Origin: Methylococcales bacterium
GTDB lineage: Bacteria; Pseudomonadota; Gammaproteobacteria; Methylococcales; Methylomonadaceae
Assembly (NCBI GenBank): GCA_028712795.1
Contig: JAQTPT010000026.1
Span: 1-50,410, forward strand
DNA: 50,410 bases
Direction: 5' to 3'
Every line of letters begins with the position of its first letter. Position 1 is the stretch's first letter. The notes below the pieces were generated by a model. That model did not search any database, had not been told where the DNA came from, and saw nothing but the letters and a program-made list of their open reading frames with translations. Position numbers and translations under genes: made by a program. Below are positions 1 to 8,430 of the stretch, in pieces.

Positions 1-83
1 TTATGTTACCCACATTGCTCGACTCGCCATGTCTGGCAAGGGTTTGGCAGTGTGGGGGCACATAACGGTTTGCGCCACATAAA
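1..83. repeat. TTATGT inverted/direct repeat cluster at an IS21 breakpoint
   Basis: Positions 1-18 and the reverse complement of 47-65 match at about 15 of 19 positions with one gap, and both begin TTATGT. A third TTATGT, in the orientation of the second, lies at about 76-81. The cluster lies directly against the point where the IS21 transposase reading frame becomes recognisable, near 81. Paired hexamers like this resemble binding arms of a tyrosine recombinase or the end of another mobile element. That reading is an inference; the element itself would lie to the left of the window. Confidence 0.4.
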
Positions 84-92
84 TACGACAAC

Positions 93-1040
93 ATGAAGAC
101 GGCAGTCGATAAGGTACAACGTGGCAAGGAACGCATCGTCAACGCCCGCTTTGCGGCATTAACGGCCTATTACCTGTTCGACCCGGACTTCTGTAACGTG
201 GCGTCCGGTTGGGAGAAAGGCATTGTCGAGAAGAACGTGCAGGATAGCCGTCGGCGCCTCTGGCAGGATGCCGGGCAACACGGCTTCGCCAGCGTTGCCG
301 AATTGAATGGTTGGCTGGAAAACCGCTGCAAAGCGTTATGGCTGGAAATTCCTTGCCCGGATGCAAGTGGTTTGACGCTGCGAGAAGCCCTGGAAATCGA
401 GCAGCCGCACCTAATGCCGATGCCGGGTGTCTTTGACGGCTATATTGAGGTGGTGGCACGCGTGTCCAGCACTTGCCTGGTAACGGTGAAACGCAATCGT
501 TATTCGGTACCGTGCCATTGGGCCAAGCGTCGGGTCAGCGTGCGACAATATCCGGAGCGGCTCGATATCTATGCTGACGATGCGTGGGTCGCTAGCCATG
601 CTCGGCTGTTCGACCGCGACCAGGTCAGCTACGATTGGCAACACTATATTCCATTGCTGGACAGAAAGCCTGGAGCATTGCGTAACGGCGCCCCTTTCCT
701 CGAAATGCCCGCGCCGCTATTGTCCTTGCAGCGTGCCTTGCGCAGACATCCGGGGGGTGACCGGGCGATGGCGGACGTGCTGGCTTGTGTGCCGATACGG
801 GGCTTGGACGTCGTTGTGGCCGCTGTAGAACGATTGCCGGAGTCTTTGCATACCAGTGTTGAACAGGTGCGGCATCTAGCAACCCTGTTACAAGCGAATG
901 AGCGGCCGGAACTCCCTCCCATTGTTACGCCTGAAGCGTTGCAACTGAACGAAGTGCCGATTGCCGATACCGGACGTTATGACCAGTTGGGTGAAAAACT
1001 GAGTCCAGTGTGTTTAGCTGAGGGGAGCGAAAATGCTTGA
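93..1040 (+). pseudogene. istA: IS21-family transposase IstA, C-terminal part
   Basis: IstA is the DDE (rve-type) transposase of IS21 elements. The visible 315 residues start in the catalytic core at 'NMKTAVDKV' and continue through 'SGWEKGIVEKNVQ', which carries the catalytic glutamate region, and the C-terminal Mu-transposase-like domain. Family members are about 500 residues, so the N-terminal helix-turn-helix and the first part of the catalytic core are absent. Reading upstream in frame gives K-Y-D-N at 81-92 and then a stop at 63-65, so homology breaks off at about position 81. The 3' end overlaps istB by 8 bp, as is normal for translationally coupled istAB. It is a non-functional remnant. 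Confidence 0.85.
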
Positions 1041-1764
1041 TATTGAACAAGAATTAAAAGCGCTCAAACTCTACGGAATGGCCGCAGCCTATGCAGAAAT
1101 CGCCAGTAGTCAACAGGGTGCTAGCCTGCAAGCCTCAGCGTGGCTATTACGGCAGTTGTTGCAGGCCGAAACAGAAGATCGGCATATCCGTTCTATTCGT
1201 TATCAACTGCAATCGGCCCGCTTTCCGATTCATCGCGACTTGGCCGGCTTCGACTTTGAAGCCGCCAAGGTTGACGGTACGCTGATTGGGCAACTCGCCG
1301 GCACCCAGTTTACCGATGCTGCGCATAACGTGGTGTTGATTGGTGGCACGGGTACCGGAAAAACCCATCTGGCCACCGCCTTGGGCGTTAAGGCCATTGC
1401 CGACAATGGCAAGCGGGTACGCTTCTAGTCGACGATTGATCTGGTCACGCTGCTGGAACGGGAAAAAGCTGCCGGCAATCAAGGTAAGCTGGCGTATCGG
1501 TTGATGCAAGTGGACTTGGTTATCCTGGATGAATTGGGTTATTTACCGTTCTCTCAAGCGGGCGGCGCCTTGCTGTTTCATTTGCTAGCCAGGCTATACG
1601 AACGAACCAGCGTCATCATTACCACCAACCTGACTTTTGCCGAATGGTCTAGCGTGTTCGGCGACGCCAAGATGACAACCGCCTTGCTGGACAGGCTTAC
1701 GCACCATTGCTACATCATCGAAACCGGCAATGAATCATACCGCTTGCGGCACAGCACTCAACAA
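1033..1764 (+). pseudogene. istB: IS21-family helper ATPase IstB, amber mutation, 3' end displaced by ISKra4
   Basis: IstB is the AAA+ helper ATPase that assists IstA. Walker A 'GGTGTGKTH' sits at about residues 103-111. The Walker B region '[12 protein letters not shown]' and 'IITTNLTF' follow. The frame is open from 1033 except for a single TAG at 1426-1428, where homologues have an aromatic residue ('[16 protein letters not shown]'); reading through it keeps the same frame. After 'HSTQQ' at 1764 the gene is cut by an ISKra4 element, and its tail resumes at 3405. An apparent stop at 1771-1773 lies inside the inserted element. Two independent lesions make it dead. Confidence 0.9.
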
Positions 1765-1824
1765 GGGGTGTAGACCTGGTTGTGACAGCCAACGTCATAA
1801 TTTAATTATTTTTTCCTAAATGGA

Positions 1825-1852
1825 ATTACATTCTCTGGCAATGTAATTTTTT
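1825..1852 (+). terminator. AT-rich hairpin followed by T tract
   Basis: A 7-bp perfect stem (ATTACAT / ATGTAAT) with a 9-nt loop is followed by six T on the plus strand. It lies just inside the left end of the ISKra4 element, beyond the transposase stop. It would stop outside transcripts entering from istAB in the antisense direction. On the minus strand there is no T tract. Confidence 0.4.
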
Positions 1853-1856
1853 CAAT

Positions 1857-3245
1857 TTAGGTTTTTGATAGAACATTCCAGCCTTTATCAAATTGTTCAC
1901 TTTGTATTAAACTGCGCGCTGTTAAAACACCTTGCCCGCCCTTTATATTCCAGCGCATGCCTGCACATTTCATTCGTTGAGTCACTAATGTCTTGCAGGT
2001 GGCTTCAGTCACACCTGAACCGATAGGATAATTGGACTTTAATGCTTGAGCATACTGCATTCTATGACGGTTATTTCTAAAATAGTCTAATTCAGTTGCC
2101 AGCTTTTTATTGTCCGGGTTTTTTTGACTGTGGTATTTCAAGGTATTAATAACTTTTTCAATGCCACCCATTTCATTTTTTAACCGGCTTTTGTATTCTT
2201 GGTATTTGGCAACGGCTGTGGCACTGCCTTTGCCATAGGCTGCTTCCATGGCCTCATTCAGATGCTCACTGGCGTGAAAATAGTCCAATACTTCAAGCCC
2301 TTTTCCCGGCAATAAGTGGTCACGAAAATAGCGCCAATTATCCGCCGCGCCATCGGCTAATTTGACGAGATTGAGTTCGGGTTGTTGCGACAGGATCGTG
2401 CTGATGCTTTGTTGAAGCTGGTTTTTGAGCGTTTTTTTGCCGGCTTCCGGCATCCGTCCAAACCGAATTGTTTTTAATCGTTCACCGTCTTCGTCGTAAA
2501 AATTAATCGCTGCGCAGCTTGCTTCCCGATAAAAGGCTTTTGCTTTCTGTACCTGATAGTTGCTCTTCTCTTGTGCCGATGGATTGTCCACTAATTCAGG
2601 CACCTGATAACCATTCGCGGCCGCTTTGTTCAAAGGTATCATGATGCCATCTAATGAAGCGCTTACGGTCACCGCATTCTCTGGAATGGTGATGTCCGCA
2701 CAAAATAGTTGTTCAAGTTGAGTTAGTTCTGACTCCCAGGTTTCTCCCAACTGCGTCGATAATCGGCTCAGAGCGCTTTTTGAGGGCTGCAGCTGTCCAA
2801 ATTCCTGGAATAGTTTCTCGCCCTGATAGGGAGAAAGTTGAGCTGTTACATAACAACCCAAGCGTGCGGCCGAGGGTGTCCAGTAGTTCTCAATAATGCC
2901 GGCTTGTAATTCCAGTGGGCAAATGCATTGCTCTTCTGCACGGTATAGAGAGCGCTCGACTTGAACAGGGCCGGCTGCGCTGGTATACGTTTTATTCTGG
3001 CGTAAAACCTGACGATAGACTTTGCCATCCCGTACCACAATGGGCGTATTGATATCATAGTGTGACAAGGTTTCTTGAACCATGGATTTCTCCAGTGCTA
3101 CAACCAATTCTCTTATAGCTTGCTTTGCTTTTTCAAAGGAACCGAATTTTTGTGGAACATCGTATATCGTGTCTAAAAACTGAATAATTGGATTGAGAGA
3201 ATTGTTTTGTGGGTCGGTTTTTTGGACTGAATGAGATAATGACAT
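1857..3245 (-). CDS. ISKra4-family transposase
   Basis: This is the transposase of the surrounding ISKra4 element. Recognisable family blocks in order are 'LSPYQGEKLFQEFGQLQPS', 'ASLDGIMIPL' (first acidic residue), 'LADGAADNWRYF' (second Asp), 'DYFHASEHL', and the C-terminal 'NYPIGSGVTEATCKTL' with 'GMRWNIKGGQGVL'. The ATG at 3243-3245 (MSLSHSV) was chosen because the frame upstream has only a TTG at 3314 as a start; no good ribosome binding site was seen for either. With this start the protein is 462 residues, normal for the family. No frameshift or internal stop is visible. Confidence 0.88.
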   Translation of the reverse strand: MSLSHSVQKTDPQNNSLNPIIQFLDTIYDVPQKFGSFEKAKQAIRELVVALEKSMVQETLSHYDINTPIVVRDGKVYRQVLRQNKTYTSAAGPVQVERSLYRAEEQCICPLELQAGIIENYWTPSAARLGCYVTAQLSPYQGEKLFQEFGQLQPSKSALSRLSTQLGETWESELTQLEQLFCADITIPENAVTVSASLDGIMIPLNKAAANGYQVPELVDNPSAQEKSNYQVQKAKAFYREASCAAINFYDEDGERLKTIRFGRMPEAGKKTLKNQLQQSISTILSQQPELNLVKLADGAADNWRYFRDHLLPGKGLEVLDYFHASEHLNEAMEAAYGKGSATAVAKYQEYKSRLKNEMGGIEKVINTLKYHSQKNPDNKKLATELDYFRNNRHRMQYAQALKSNYPIGSGVTEATCKTLVTQRMKCAGMRWNIKGGQGVLTARSLIQSEQFDKGWNVLSKT

Positions 3246-3397
3246 TTGAGTAGGCCCACTTGATAATGATTTATTGAAAGTTCTATTTTGATTTTGAGTC
3301 CTACTCTTTATCAATAGCCAGCGGGTAATTTATCAGGAAAGTAATATGACATGCTTGTAAGGCGTTGTTTTATAACTCACAAATAGATCTACACCCC

Positions 3398-3497
3398 TCA
3401 ACAAGCCAAAGCGCGTATACAAGCAAGAGAGCAAGCCAAGCGAGGCAATAGACAAAACAAGCCTGATGAGGAAATACCAGAGGAGAATAACTTTTAA
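3398..3497 (+). pseudogene. istB: Detached C-terminal tail of IstB
   Basis: After the ISKra4 right end the istB frame resumes with the target duplication and then 'AKARIQAREQAKRGNRQ', ending at TAA 3495-3497. This basic, low-complexity tail is typical of IS21 helper proteins. It belongs to the gene starting at 1033 and is untranslated in its present position. Confidence 0.8.
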
Positions 3498-3593
3498 ATA
3501 AAGCATCGAAACGGATAACAAAGCTATCCTTCGGTTGTCCGTTTCGATTACACTTATCCACAGCCGGATACCTCAAAATCCGGCTTCGCCCCC

Positions 3594-3635
3594 TGGTCAA
3601 ATTTCAACCGGTATCGGTGGTCAGATTTCATCCGG
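3594..3635. repeat. Inner direct repeats of the IS21 right end
   Basis: Two 18-bp copies (3594-3611 and 3618-3635) match at 16 positions, of the form TGGTCARATTTCAWCCGG, spaced 24 bp start to start. IS21 elements carry such short repeats at their ends as transposase binding sites. The terminus itself follows within about 8 bp. Confidence 0.6.
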
Positions 3636-3647
3636 CGTCAACAATTA

Positions 3648-4502
3648 AGTTACCAAAAAGCCCATTTCATCAGTGACCGCCAGGATGAGGAAAAGTATGA
3701 ACAGGCTAGAAAAGTCTGGCTGGAGGAGACCTTACCCGCACTGATCAAAAAAGCCAAAGAAGAAAATGCCGTGGTGTTGTTTGGCGATGAGGTCTCCTTT
3801 GCGATGTGGGGTTCATTGGCGCGTACCTGGGCTCCGATAGGACAACAGCCCACGGTAAAAACCAGAGGGATACGCAAGGGACTGAAAATGTTTGGCACGA
3901 TTGAGCTTGGCGACGGAAGCTTTCAATATCGGCAATTACTGGCCTATTCTCTGCAGCCAAAATCGCTGAAGTTACTGAAAGAGGCGAAATTACCCACCGA
4001 ACTACTGGCTCTGCTTAAGACTTTAAAGGGCGAGCTGTATGCAACAGAGTTTGATTTTTTAACCGCGCTAAGAGCCCTTGTTGATGAAAAATCAATGGCG
4101 ACTTATCAAGGGGTTATATTAAAGCATGCCGAAACAGCGGGGAAATTTAATGGACTCAGTTATATTGAGTTTTTAGAACAACTGCTGGCATTTTATGAGG
4201 GTAAAATTTTTCTGGTTGAAGACGGTGCGCCTTATCATCATAGTAAAATCGTCACTGAATTTAAGAACCTGCACGCGGATCGTCTTACGATTACGCCACT
4301 TCCTGCCTATTCTCCCGATTATAATCCCATTGAGAAGCTTTGGAAAAATACTAAACGGGACGCAACGCACTTGAAGTATTTTAAAACGTTTGAAGACCTT
4401 CATGATTCAGTCGTAAAAGCGTTCAAATCTTATATGCAGGATGCGAGTAAAATCATCTGCGTTATGCAGAAAATGCGTGAGGATTTTTCCATAGCCTGCT
4501 GA
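3648..4502 (+). pseudogene. IS630-family transposase, N-terminus removed by IS21
   Basis: The DDE domain is intact: 'LFGDEVSFAMWG' (first Asp), 'FLVEDGAPYHH' (second Asp) and 'YNPIEKLWKNTKRD' (Glu). The frame can be read from about 3648 ('SYQKAHFISDRQDEEK'), immediately beside the IS21 right end, while the N-terminal helix-turn-helix domains are missing. A GTG at 3771 could start a shorter product, but it would begin in the middle of the catalytic fold. The missing 5' part should lie on the other side of the IS21 element, which is itself truncated at the window edge. It is a relic of the oldest layer of this nest. Confidence 0.85.
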
Positions 4503-4626
4503 TATGTTTCGCTAAGCGGCTTGGAAATTATTTATCTGAAAAACTATAGGTAGAAACCATTAGCAGATCCATTGCCAAGCGTTCAAGTCCAAAGTCAGAT
4601 ACCAATTAATCATGTGCCAGATCATT

Positions 4627-5073
4627 CTATAACCCCACCCGGATTTTGGCCATAATAAAATCGGTATGAGGCACATGCAAAAGATCCGCAATTTTTCGCA
4701 CCAGATATTCTTCGTTCATATCTAAGACACCATCGATAAAAGCAATTTTCCATAGTGATTCAATTAATTGAACTTTTTGTTCCAGGCTGTATTCTTTATT
4801 GATCAAGGAAGTGAACTGAAAGTAGTCCGTCGCTGTTTTTCGTTGTTGTTCGGCCAATTCTAATAGAGAATCTGTTTGTTCAGGAGTTAAAGAAAAATTC
4901 TGATGAATCAGGGATAGAATAATTTCTTGTTCTCTTGGCTCAACTTTTTCATCCATGTACATCATTTCGAGGAATAAAACGATTGCCGCAAGTTGCAGTT
5001 GTTCTTCAGCAGTATCTTCCGGCGCTGATAGTGCGAGGTGTTGCTCAAAAAAAAGTTTGATCTGGTTAAACAT
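4627..5073 (-). CDS. TerB-like (tellurite resistance / co-chaperone-type) domain protein
   Basis: This 148-residue, all-helical acidic protein has the TerB-like pattern of two related helical halves with conserved acidic positions: 'AAIVLFLEMMYMDEKVEPREQEII' near residues 29-52 and 'KIAFIDGVLDMNEEYLVRKIADLLHV' near 108-133. The motif D-x-x-(hydrophobic)-x-x-x-E in both halves is characteristic of the metal-binding TerB fold. No signal peptide or membrane segment is seen, so it is likely cytoplasmic. It lies 96 bp downstream of the TPR/membrane gene on the same strand and may be co-transcribed. A role in tellurite resistance cannot be claimed, because no other ter genes are present. Confidence 0.75.
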   Translation of the reverse strand: MFNQIKLFFEQHLALSAPEDTAEEQLQLAAIVLFLEMMYMDEKVEPREQEIILSLIHQNFSLTPEQTDSLLELAEQQRKTATDYFQFTSLINKEYSLEQKVQLIESLWKIAFIDGVLDMNEEYLVRKIADLLHVPHTDFIMAKIRVGL

Positions 5074-5169
5074 TAATAAAGGATTCCGCTTTCATCAAAA
5101 TAGTTAACAATCGTTTACTTCGATTAACTTATAGCAATAAGATTATTTCGCACATCGTAAAGCAAAGGA

Positions 5170-6015
5170 CTACGTCCAGTCATCACTTCCATCATTAGCC
5201 CCATCGTCATCCCATGAGGCCGTGTCCTCGATACTAAAATCAGCGCCTCCCATATCGTCATTATCGCTCATGTTACCAGCCGTGTTCCATGGAGAGGCAT
5301 CTGATACGGGCGATTCGGGAATGGCGCTATTCTTATCCGTATCAATAAAGTGGTGCATTAGCGCCTCACCTGCCACCACTCCAGCACCCATGGCTGCCCC
5401 TGTAGCCAGACTGCCCATTATACCAGAGCCCATTCCGCCAGTGATCGGTTGCCCCATTGTTGAGCCAGCCCCGCTCGCGCCGACAGGAGGCATGTTTTGG
5501 CCTCGAGCATAACCGACGTAGTTATTAGCAGGCATCATCGTGGATTTTCGCCGACTCATGAACCATATCAACAATACGATTAAGCCAAGACCTACAATCA
5601 AAAGAATCGACGGGTTCCAATTTTTAACGCTGGACGATATGTTCAGATCTGCAATCTTATTTGGTTGCATCGCTCCATTTGAAACAGAAGAAATGCGCTT
5701 CTTAAGATTCTGCACCGTTTCTGGCTTGACAAAGGACAAACCTGGCTGCAACCGTTCAGCAGTATCCAGTTCGATGCCGGCATTACTGAAAAGACCTTGT
5801 TTGGCCAGTAATTCGGCTTCTACAAAATGCGCCTTGGCGCTGTTCGGATGGTCACGTAGCACTTTGTCCATCATAGACTGCGCTTCATTAAACCGCCCTG
5901 CTTCAGCAGCCAAATAGACTTCGTGCATCGTAGGGTCTCCTTCAGCAAAAGAAGGCACTGTAAAGCATAAGGCTATAAACAGCAGACCGATGGTTGTGAT
6001 ATGAGATTTTAACAT
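5170..6015 (-). CDS. Exported TPR protein with one membrane segment and a Gly-rich C-terminal half
   Basis: A signal peptide (residues 1-24, cleavage after 'VPSFA') is followed by about two TPR-like repeats: 'EVYLAAEAGRFNEAQSMMDKV' and 'AKAHFVEAELLAKQGLFSNA'. A transmembrane helix lies at about 135-153 ('ILLIVGLGLIVLLIWFM') followed by RRKS. A Gly/Ala/Met-rich stretch 'GSLATGAAMGAGVVAGEALMHH' precedes an acidic, Asp/Trp-rich tail. The start has an AGGAG site. The architecture suggests an inner-membrane protein with a periplasmic TPR domain that binds partners and a cytoplasmic tail. Proteins like this occur beside glycine-zipper lipoproteins, as here, but their function is unknown. Confidence 0.7.
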   Translation of the reverse strand: MLKSHITTIGLLFIALCFTVPSFAEGDPTMHEVYLAAEAGRFNEAQSMMDKVLRDHPNSAKAHFVEAELLAKQGLFSNAGIELDTAERLQPGLSFVKPETVQNLKKRISSVSNGAMQPNKIADLNISSSVKNWNPSILLIVGLGLIVLLIWFMSRRKSTMMPANNYVGYARGQNMPPVGASGAGSTMGQPITGGMGSGIMGSLATGAAMGAGVVAGEALMHHFIDTDKNSAIPESPVSDASPWNTAGNMSDNDDMGGADFSIEDTASWDDDGANDGSDDWT

Positions 6016-6152
6016 TTATTCAACTCCTATTTTAAATTGTGTAGAGTTCAAGCTTTGTGTGTGCATAAAAGTAAGCATCAATTAATCATAAATATCCATT
6101 TCAATTATATTTGGCATAACTATTAAACTAAACACTGTTACTGATTACGTAG

Positions 6153-6671
6153 TTATTTTGGAGGTGGCGGTGGCAATCCGGGCGGAGGTGGCGGAATATT
6201 CGAGGGAGATGTCGCCACACGAGAGGTTGATGTACCCGAGAATTGCCCCGATACCGGAACCTGATGGCCTTTGGCATACATGCATTGAATGTATGCCACA
6301 TCGAAGCGTTGTTGCACACTGTACATAGAATTACTGGCTATGCCAGTACCAACCAAGCTGCCTGCCACCAAGCCACTGCCAGCTCCGATGGCGGCTCCGC
6401 TCCCGCCACCGATTGCTCCACCGGCTGCTGCCCCTAAAGCCGTACCAGCCGCTGCGCTTGCAACCCCGCTATTTATCCCCGCTTGATTAGCTGTAACGCC
6501 GCCAACCTGGAAAGAAGCGTATTGCTGACAAACGGCATCGTCGTTACGAAATTGTTCGAAAGACAAACCGGTACCGGGCAGAACCATGACACTGGGCCCG
6601 CTGGGCATGGTGGCGCACCCGGTTACAGCCAACATAACCGTGGCCAAAAACACTACGAAATAACGTGACAT
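6153..6671 (-). CDS. Glycine-zipper lipoprotein with polyproline tail
   Basis: A lipoprotein signal peptide ends in the lipobox 'AVTGC' (Cys at residue 19). The middle holds a glycine zipper with repeated GxxxG spacing ('GTALGAAAGGAIGGGSGAA', about residues 76-110), a pattern found in membrane-inserting or oligomerising envelope proteins. Two Cys at 'DAVCQQY' and 'YIQCMYAKGHQVP' flank the zipper, and similar pairs occur in outer-membrane glycine-zipper families. The last 15 residues are mostly proline. An AAGGAG site precedes the ATG. It starts 12 bp after the Gly/Tyr-rich gene ends and is probably in its operon. Confidence 0.75.
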   Translation of the reverse strand: MSRYFVVFLATVMLAVTGCATMPSGPSVMVLPGTGLSFEQFRNDDAVCQQYASFQVGGVTANQAGINSGVASAAAGTALGAAAGGAIGGGSGAAIGAGSGLVAGSLVGTGIASNSMYSVQQRFDVAYIQCMYAKGHQVPVSGQFSGTSTSRVATSPSNIPPPPPGLPPPPPK

Positions 6672-6683
6672 GCTTTGAACTCC

Positions 6684-7157
6684 TTAACGAGGTGAAGAAG
6701 AGGCGGGCGGTTTTGGCTCAACTTGTTGCCAATCGTTTAGGCATTCCTTGATATACGGATAGTAGCCTTCAGGGTTGGAGCAGTAATACCAATAACCGGG
6801 TGGATATTTTTGAGCAGCCGGGGGAGATTGCTGGATATAAACCGGGGGTGATACCGGCACGGTCACCACAGTTGGCGGATAGTAATAGGGGTATTGATAA
6901 GGGAAACTGTAATATGGATAAGCATAAAACGGTGCGCCGAAATAAAAGCCATAATTGGAATGTCGGTAGTGGCCTCCATAACCATAGCCCCCGCCATAAT
7001 GTCCACCGCCGTAGTGTCCTCCCCAGCCTCCACCATAGTGCCCTCCAACGCCACCATATCCGCCGCCAAAACCCCAACCACCTCGTGCCCATGCAGAGTT
7101 GCTAATTATCAATCCAAGCATGCCGATAACTAAACATGCCGTTGTTAACTGTTTCAT
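6684..7157 (-). CDS. Secreted Gly/Tyr/His-rich low-complexity protein
   Basis: The ATG at 7155-7157 was chosen because it has a GGAG site and begins a clean signal peptide ('MKQLTTACLVIGMLGLII', cleavage near 'SAWA'). Upstream ATGs would add residues before the signal. The mature part is Gly, His and Tyr repeats ('GGHYGGGWGGHYGGGH') followed by a Tyr/Pro region ('YPYYSFPYQYPYYYPP') and a more ordinary C-terminus with a Cys pair ('YYCSNPEGYYPYIKECLNDW'). That C-terminal Y-x-C ... C-x-x-D-W pattern is shared by many small exported proteobacterial proteins. It is probably an envelope or surface protein; the function is unknown. Confidence 0.7.
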   Translation of the reverse strand: MKQLTTACLVIGMLGLIISNSAWARGGWGFGGGYGGVGGHYGGGWGGHYGGGHYGGGYGYGGHYRHSNYGFYFGAPFYAYPYYSFPYQYPYYYPPTVVTVPVSPPVYIQQSPPAAQKYPPGYWYYCSNPEGYYPYIKECLNDWQQVEPKPPASSSPR

Positions 7158-7201
7158 TGGTAATCTCCATCCCGCATTGACGGGATCCTTCAAAAATTTA
7201 A

Positions 7202-7220
7202 TTCGACGAAATGCGCAGAA
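7202..7220 (-). promoter_or_regulatory. Shared upstream element, copy 1
   Basis: The plus-strand sequence TTCGACGAAATGCGCAGAA lies 45 bp before the start of the Gly/Tyr-rich gene. A near-identical block lies at 7900-7919 before the Spy-like gene. A shared block before two envelope genes could be an operator or leader element; no known factor was recognised. Confidence 0.3.
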
Positions 7221-7393
7221 AAGCAGTGTGAGCTAAATTGCACAATTAGGCAAATAGCCTTTTTCCACTACAAATTGGGATGGGATGAGAATTCTCCACG
7301 CTCTAAAATAGTTAATTTCAGTGGCATGAAAATTCAAGCGCTCGGGCAACTCATACTGCTTGGCACAGAGACAGGCTTCCTTGAGCAGGACGG

Positions 7394-7876
7394 TTATTTC
7401 TTCATGCCCTTGCCAAAATAGCCGTGATGTTCAAAGTTGAATCCTTTATCAAAGATCAGGCGTTGCTCAGGCGTCAGTGTAGCATAGAAGGTTTTGGTGG
7501 CGGCAAGGCGCGCTTCCTGCCTGGCAATATGCTCTTTGGAAAAAGCCAGCATCTTTTCCATGCGATCAGGAACAGGCAAACCAGACCAAGACTGCTCATT
7601 CTTGTGCTTTTCCTCCCAGCTGGCATGATCGCCCTTGATCTTACCGGCCCATTCAGTCCATGCAGCCTCTTGATCCGGTTTTAGCTTTAGGTCAGATTTG
7701 AGCGTCTCCAGTCGCTTTTCCTCCCCTTCCCACCGATCACACTTTTTCGGCTGTTCGTTAACGGGTTTCGGTTTGCCAGGAACGGCGGCATCTAAAGGTT
7801 CAGCTAAAACATTCCTGCCAACAGTTAAGCTTGAAATGGCAAACGTGAGTAGGGCAATTCTTGTTGTATGTTTCAT
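7394..7876 (-). CDS. Spy/CpxP-like periplasmic LTXXQ-motif protein
   Basis: A signal peptide (about residues 1-25, cleavage after 'NVLA') precedes a helical, highly charged domain. It contains 'RLETLKSDLKLKPDQEAAWTEW' (LTxxQ-like site 1) and 'FYATLTPEQRLIFDKGF' (LTPEQ, site 2, near residue 136). Two LTxxQ sites separated by long helices define the Spy/CpxP family, whose known members act as periplasmic chaperones or stress sensors. At 160 residues it matches family length. A GGAG site precedes the ATG. It lies at the head of the minus-strand envelope group, with a 200-bp gap to the next gene. Confidence 0.8.
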   Translation of the reverse strand: MKHTTRIALLTFAISSLTVGRNVLAEPLDAAVPGKPKPVNEQPKKCDRWEGEEKRLETLKSDLKLKPDQEAAWTEWAGKIKGDHASWEEKHKNEQSWSGLPVPDRMEKMLAFSKEHIARQEARLAATKTFYATLTPEQRLIFDKGFNFEHHGYFGKGMKK

Positions 7877-7899
7877 ATTAAGCTCCTCAAAAAGTTTTG

Positions 7900-7919
7900 T
7901 TCGACGAAAAATCGCAGAA
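7900..7919 (-). promoter_or_regulatory. Shared upstream element, copy 2
   Basis: TTCGACGAAAAATCGCAGAA on the plus strand, 23 bp before the Spy-like start, matches the block at 7202-7220 except for a small indel. See copy 1. Confidence 0.3.
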
Positions 7920-8321
7920 GGTGACGTTCTCTCCTGCTTATCCGATAGTCTATTGTTAGTGTCATCGCTGTTAATAAAATAGGTTCCTCTCTAGTACAAC
8001 ACTTCATGCAACTTCCAAGCCACTAATAATGAATATCGAAAAATCAAGGGGTAAGAGGTCGTTGATATTAAAAAGTTCAGTTTGACTGGTGGAAATAAAC
8101 CGGACATCAACATTTTTTCGGTGCGAAACAACCACCGGATAAGTTAAATTGAGTTGAGTTGATGCAAAACATCTACTCCTGCTTAAATATGTAAATGTCG
8201 GGTTTCACTAATGCACCAAACTGGAAGTTTGACCGGAATCAGTTGACCGCATGGGTTTGCTGCGTGAGAGACTGAACGAAATTTCTTTTTGTAGTAGCTG
8301 AAAATATGCGGCTTAATTCCA
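7920..8321. other. Intergenic region, no gene seen
   Basis: About 400 bp upstream of the Spy-like gene and left of the IS1595 element. No open frame with family resemblance, RNA gene or clear terminator was found. The promoter of the envelope group should lie in its left part. Confidence 0.4.
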
Positions 8322-8329
8322 CCTGATTA

Positions 8330-8430
8330 GGAACGAGCATGAAATAAGTTGAGCAACTTGGAACTCACATACCAATAATGCCGGGCTTATCGAAGCATGA
8401 ACTTGATCAGGTTATTTCATGCTCGTTCCT
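8330..8430. mobile_element. 101-bp MITE, copy 1, TA-flanked
   Basis: A small non-coding element with near-perfect terminal inverted repeats (AGGAACGAGCATGAAATAA and its complement). It is flanked on both sides by TA (8328-8329, 8431-8432). A second copy at 47160-47260 differs at only three positions. It sits inside the IS1595 inverted repeat and donates the last base of that element's transposase stop codon. TA flanking is typical of IS630/Tc1-mariner-type transposition. Confidence 0.85.

Larger units (their letters stand above)
1765..3397 (-). mobile_element. ISKra4-family insertion sequence, complete
   Basis: The element is 1633 bp. Its ends are 21-bp inverted repeats matching at 18 positions, each starting GGGGTGTAGA (1765-1785 and the reverse complement of 3377-3397). 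It is flanked by a perfect 7-bp target duplication TCAACAA at 1758-1764 and 3398-3404. Removing the element and one duplicate restores the istB reading frame exactly ('HSTQQ' joined to 'AKARIQAREQ'). It carries one transposase gene on the minus strand, intact as read, so it may still be mobile. Confidence 0.92.
81..3640 (+). mobile_element. IS21-family element, left-truncated and interrupted by ISKra4
   Basis: This span holds the istA C-terminal part, istB split in two, and a right end with two inner direct repeats at 3594-3635. Its left end is missing: istA homology starts abruptly near 81. An ISKra4 element occupies 1765-3397. The right end lies about 3640-3643, where an IS630-type transposase frame resumes without its N-terminus, so this IS21 copy probably landed in that older gene. 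The exact right base is uncertain. Confidence 0.7.

Noticed and set aside
4627..5073. Tellurite resistance operon
   Set aside because: Only one TerB-like gene is present; no TerC, TerD, TerZ or related genes are nearby.
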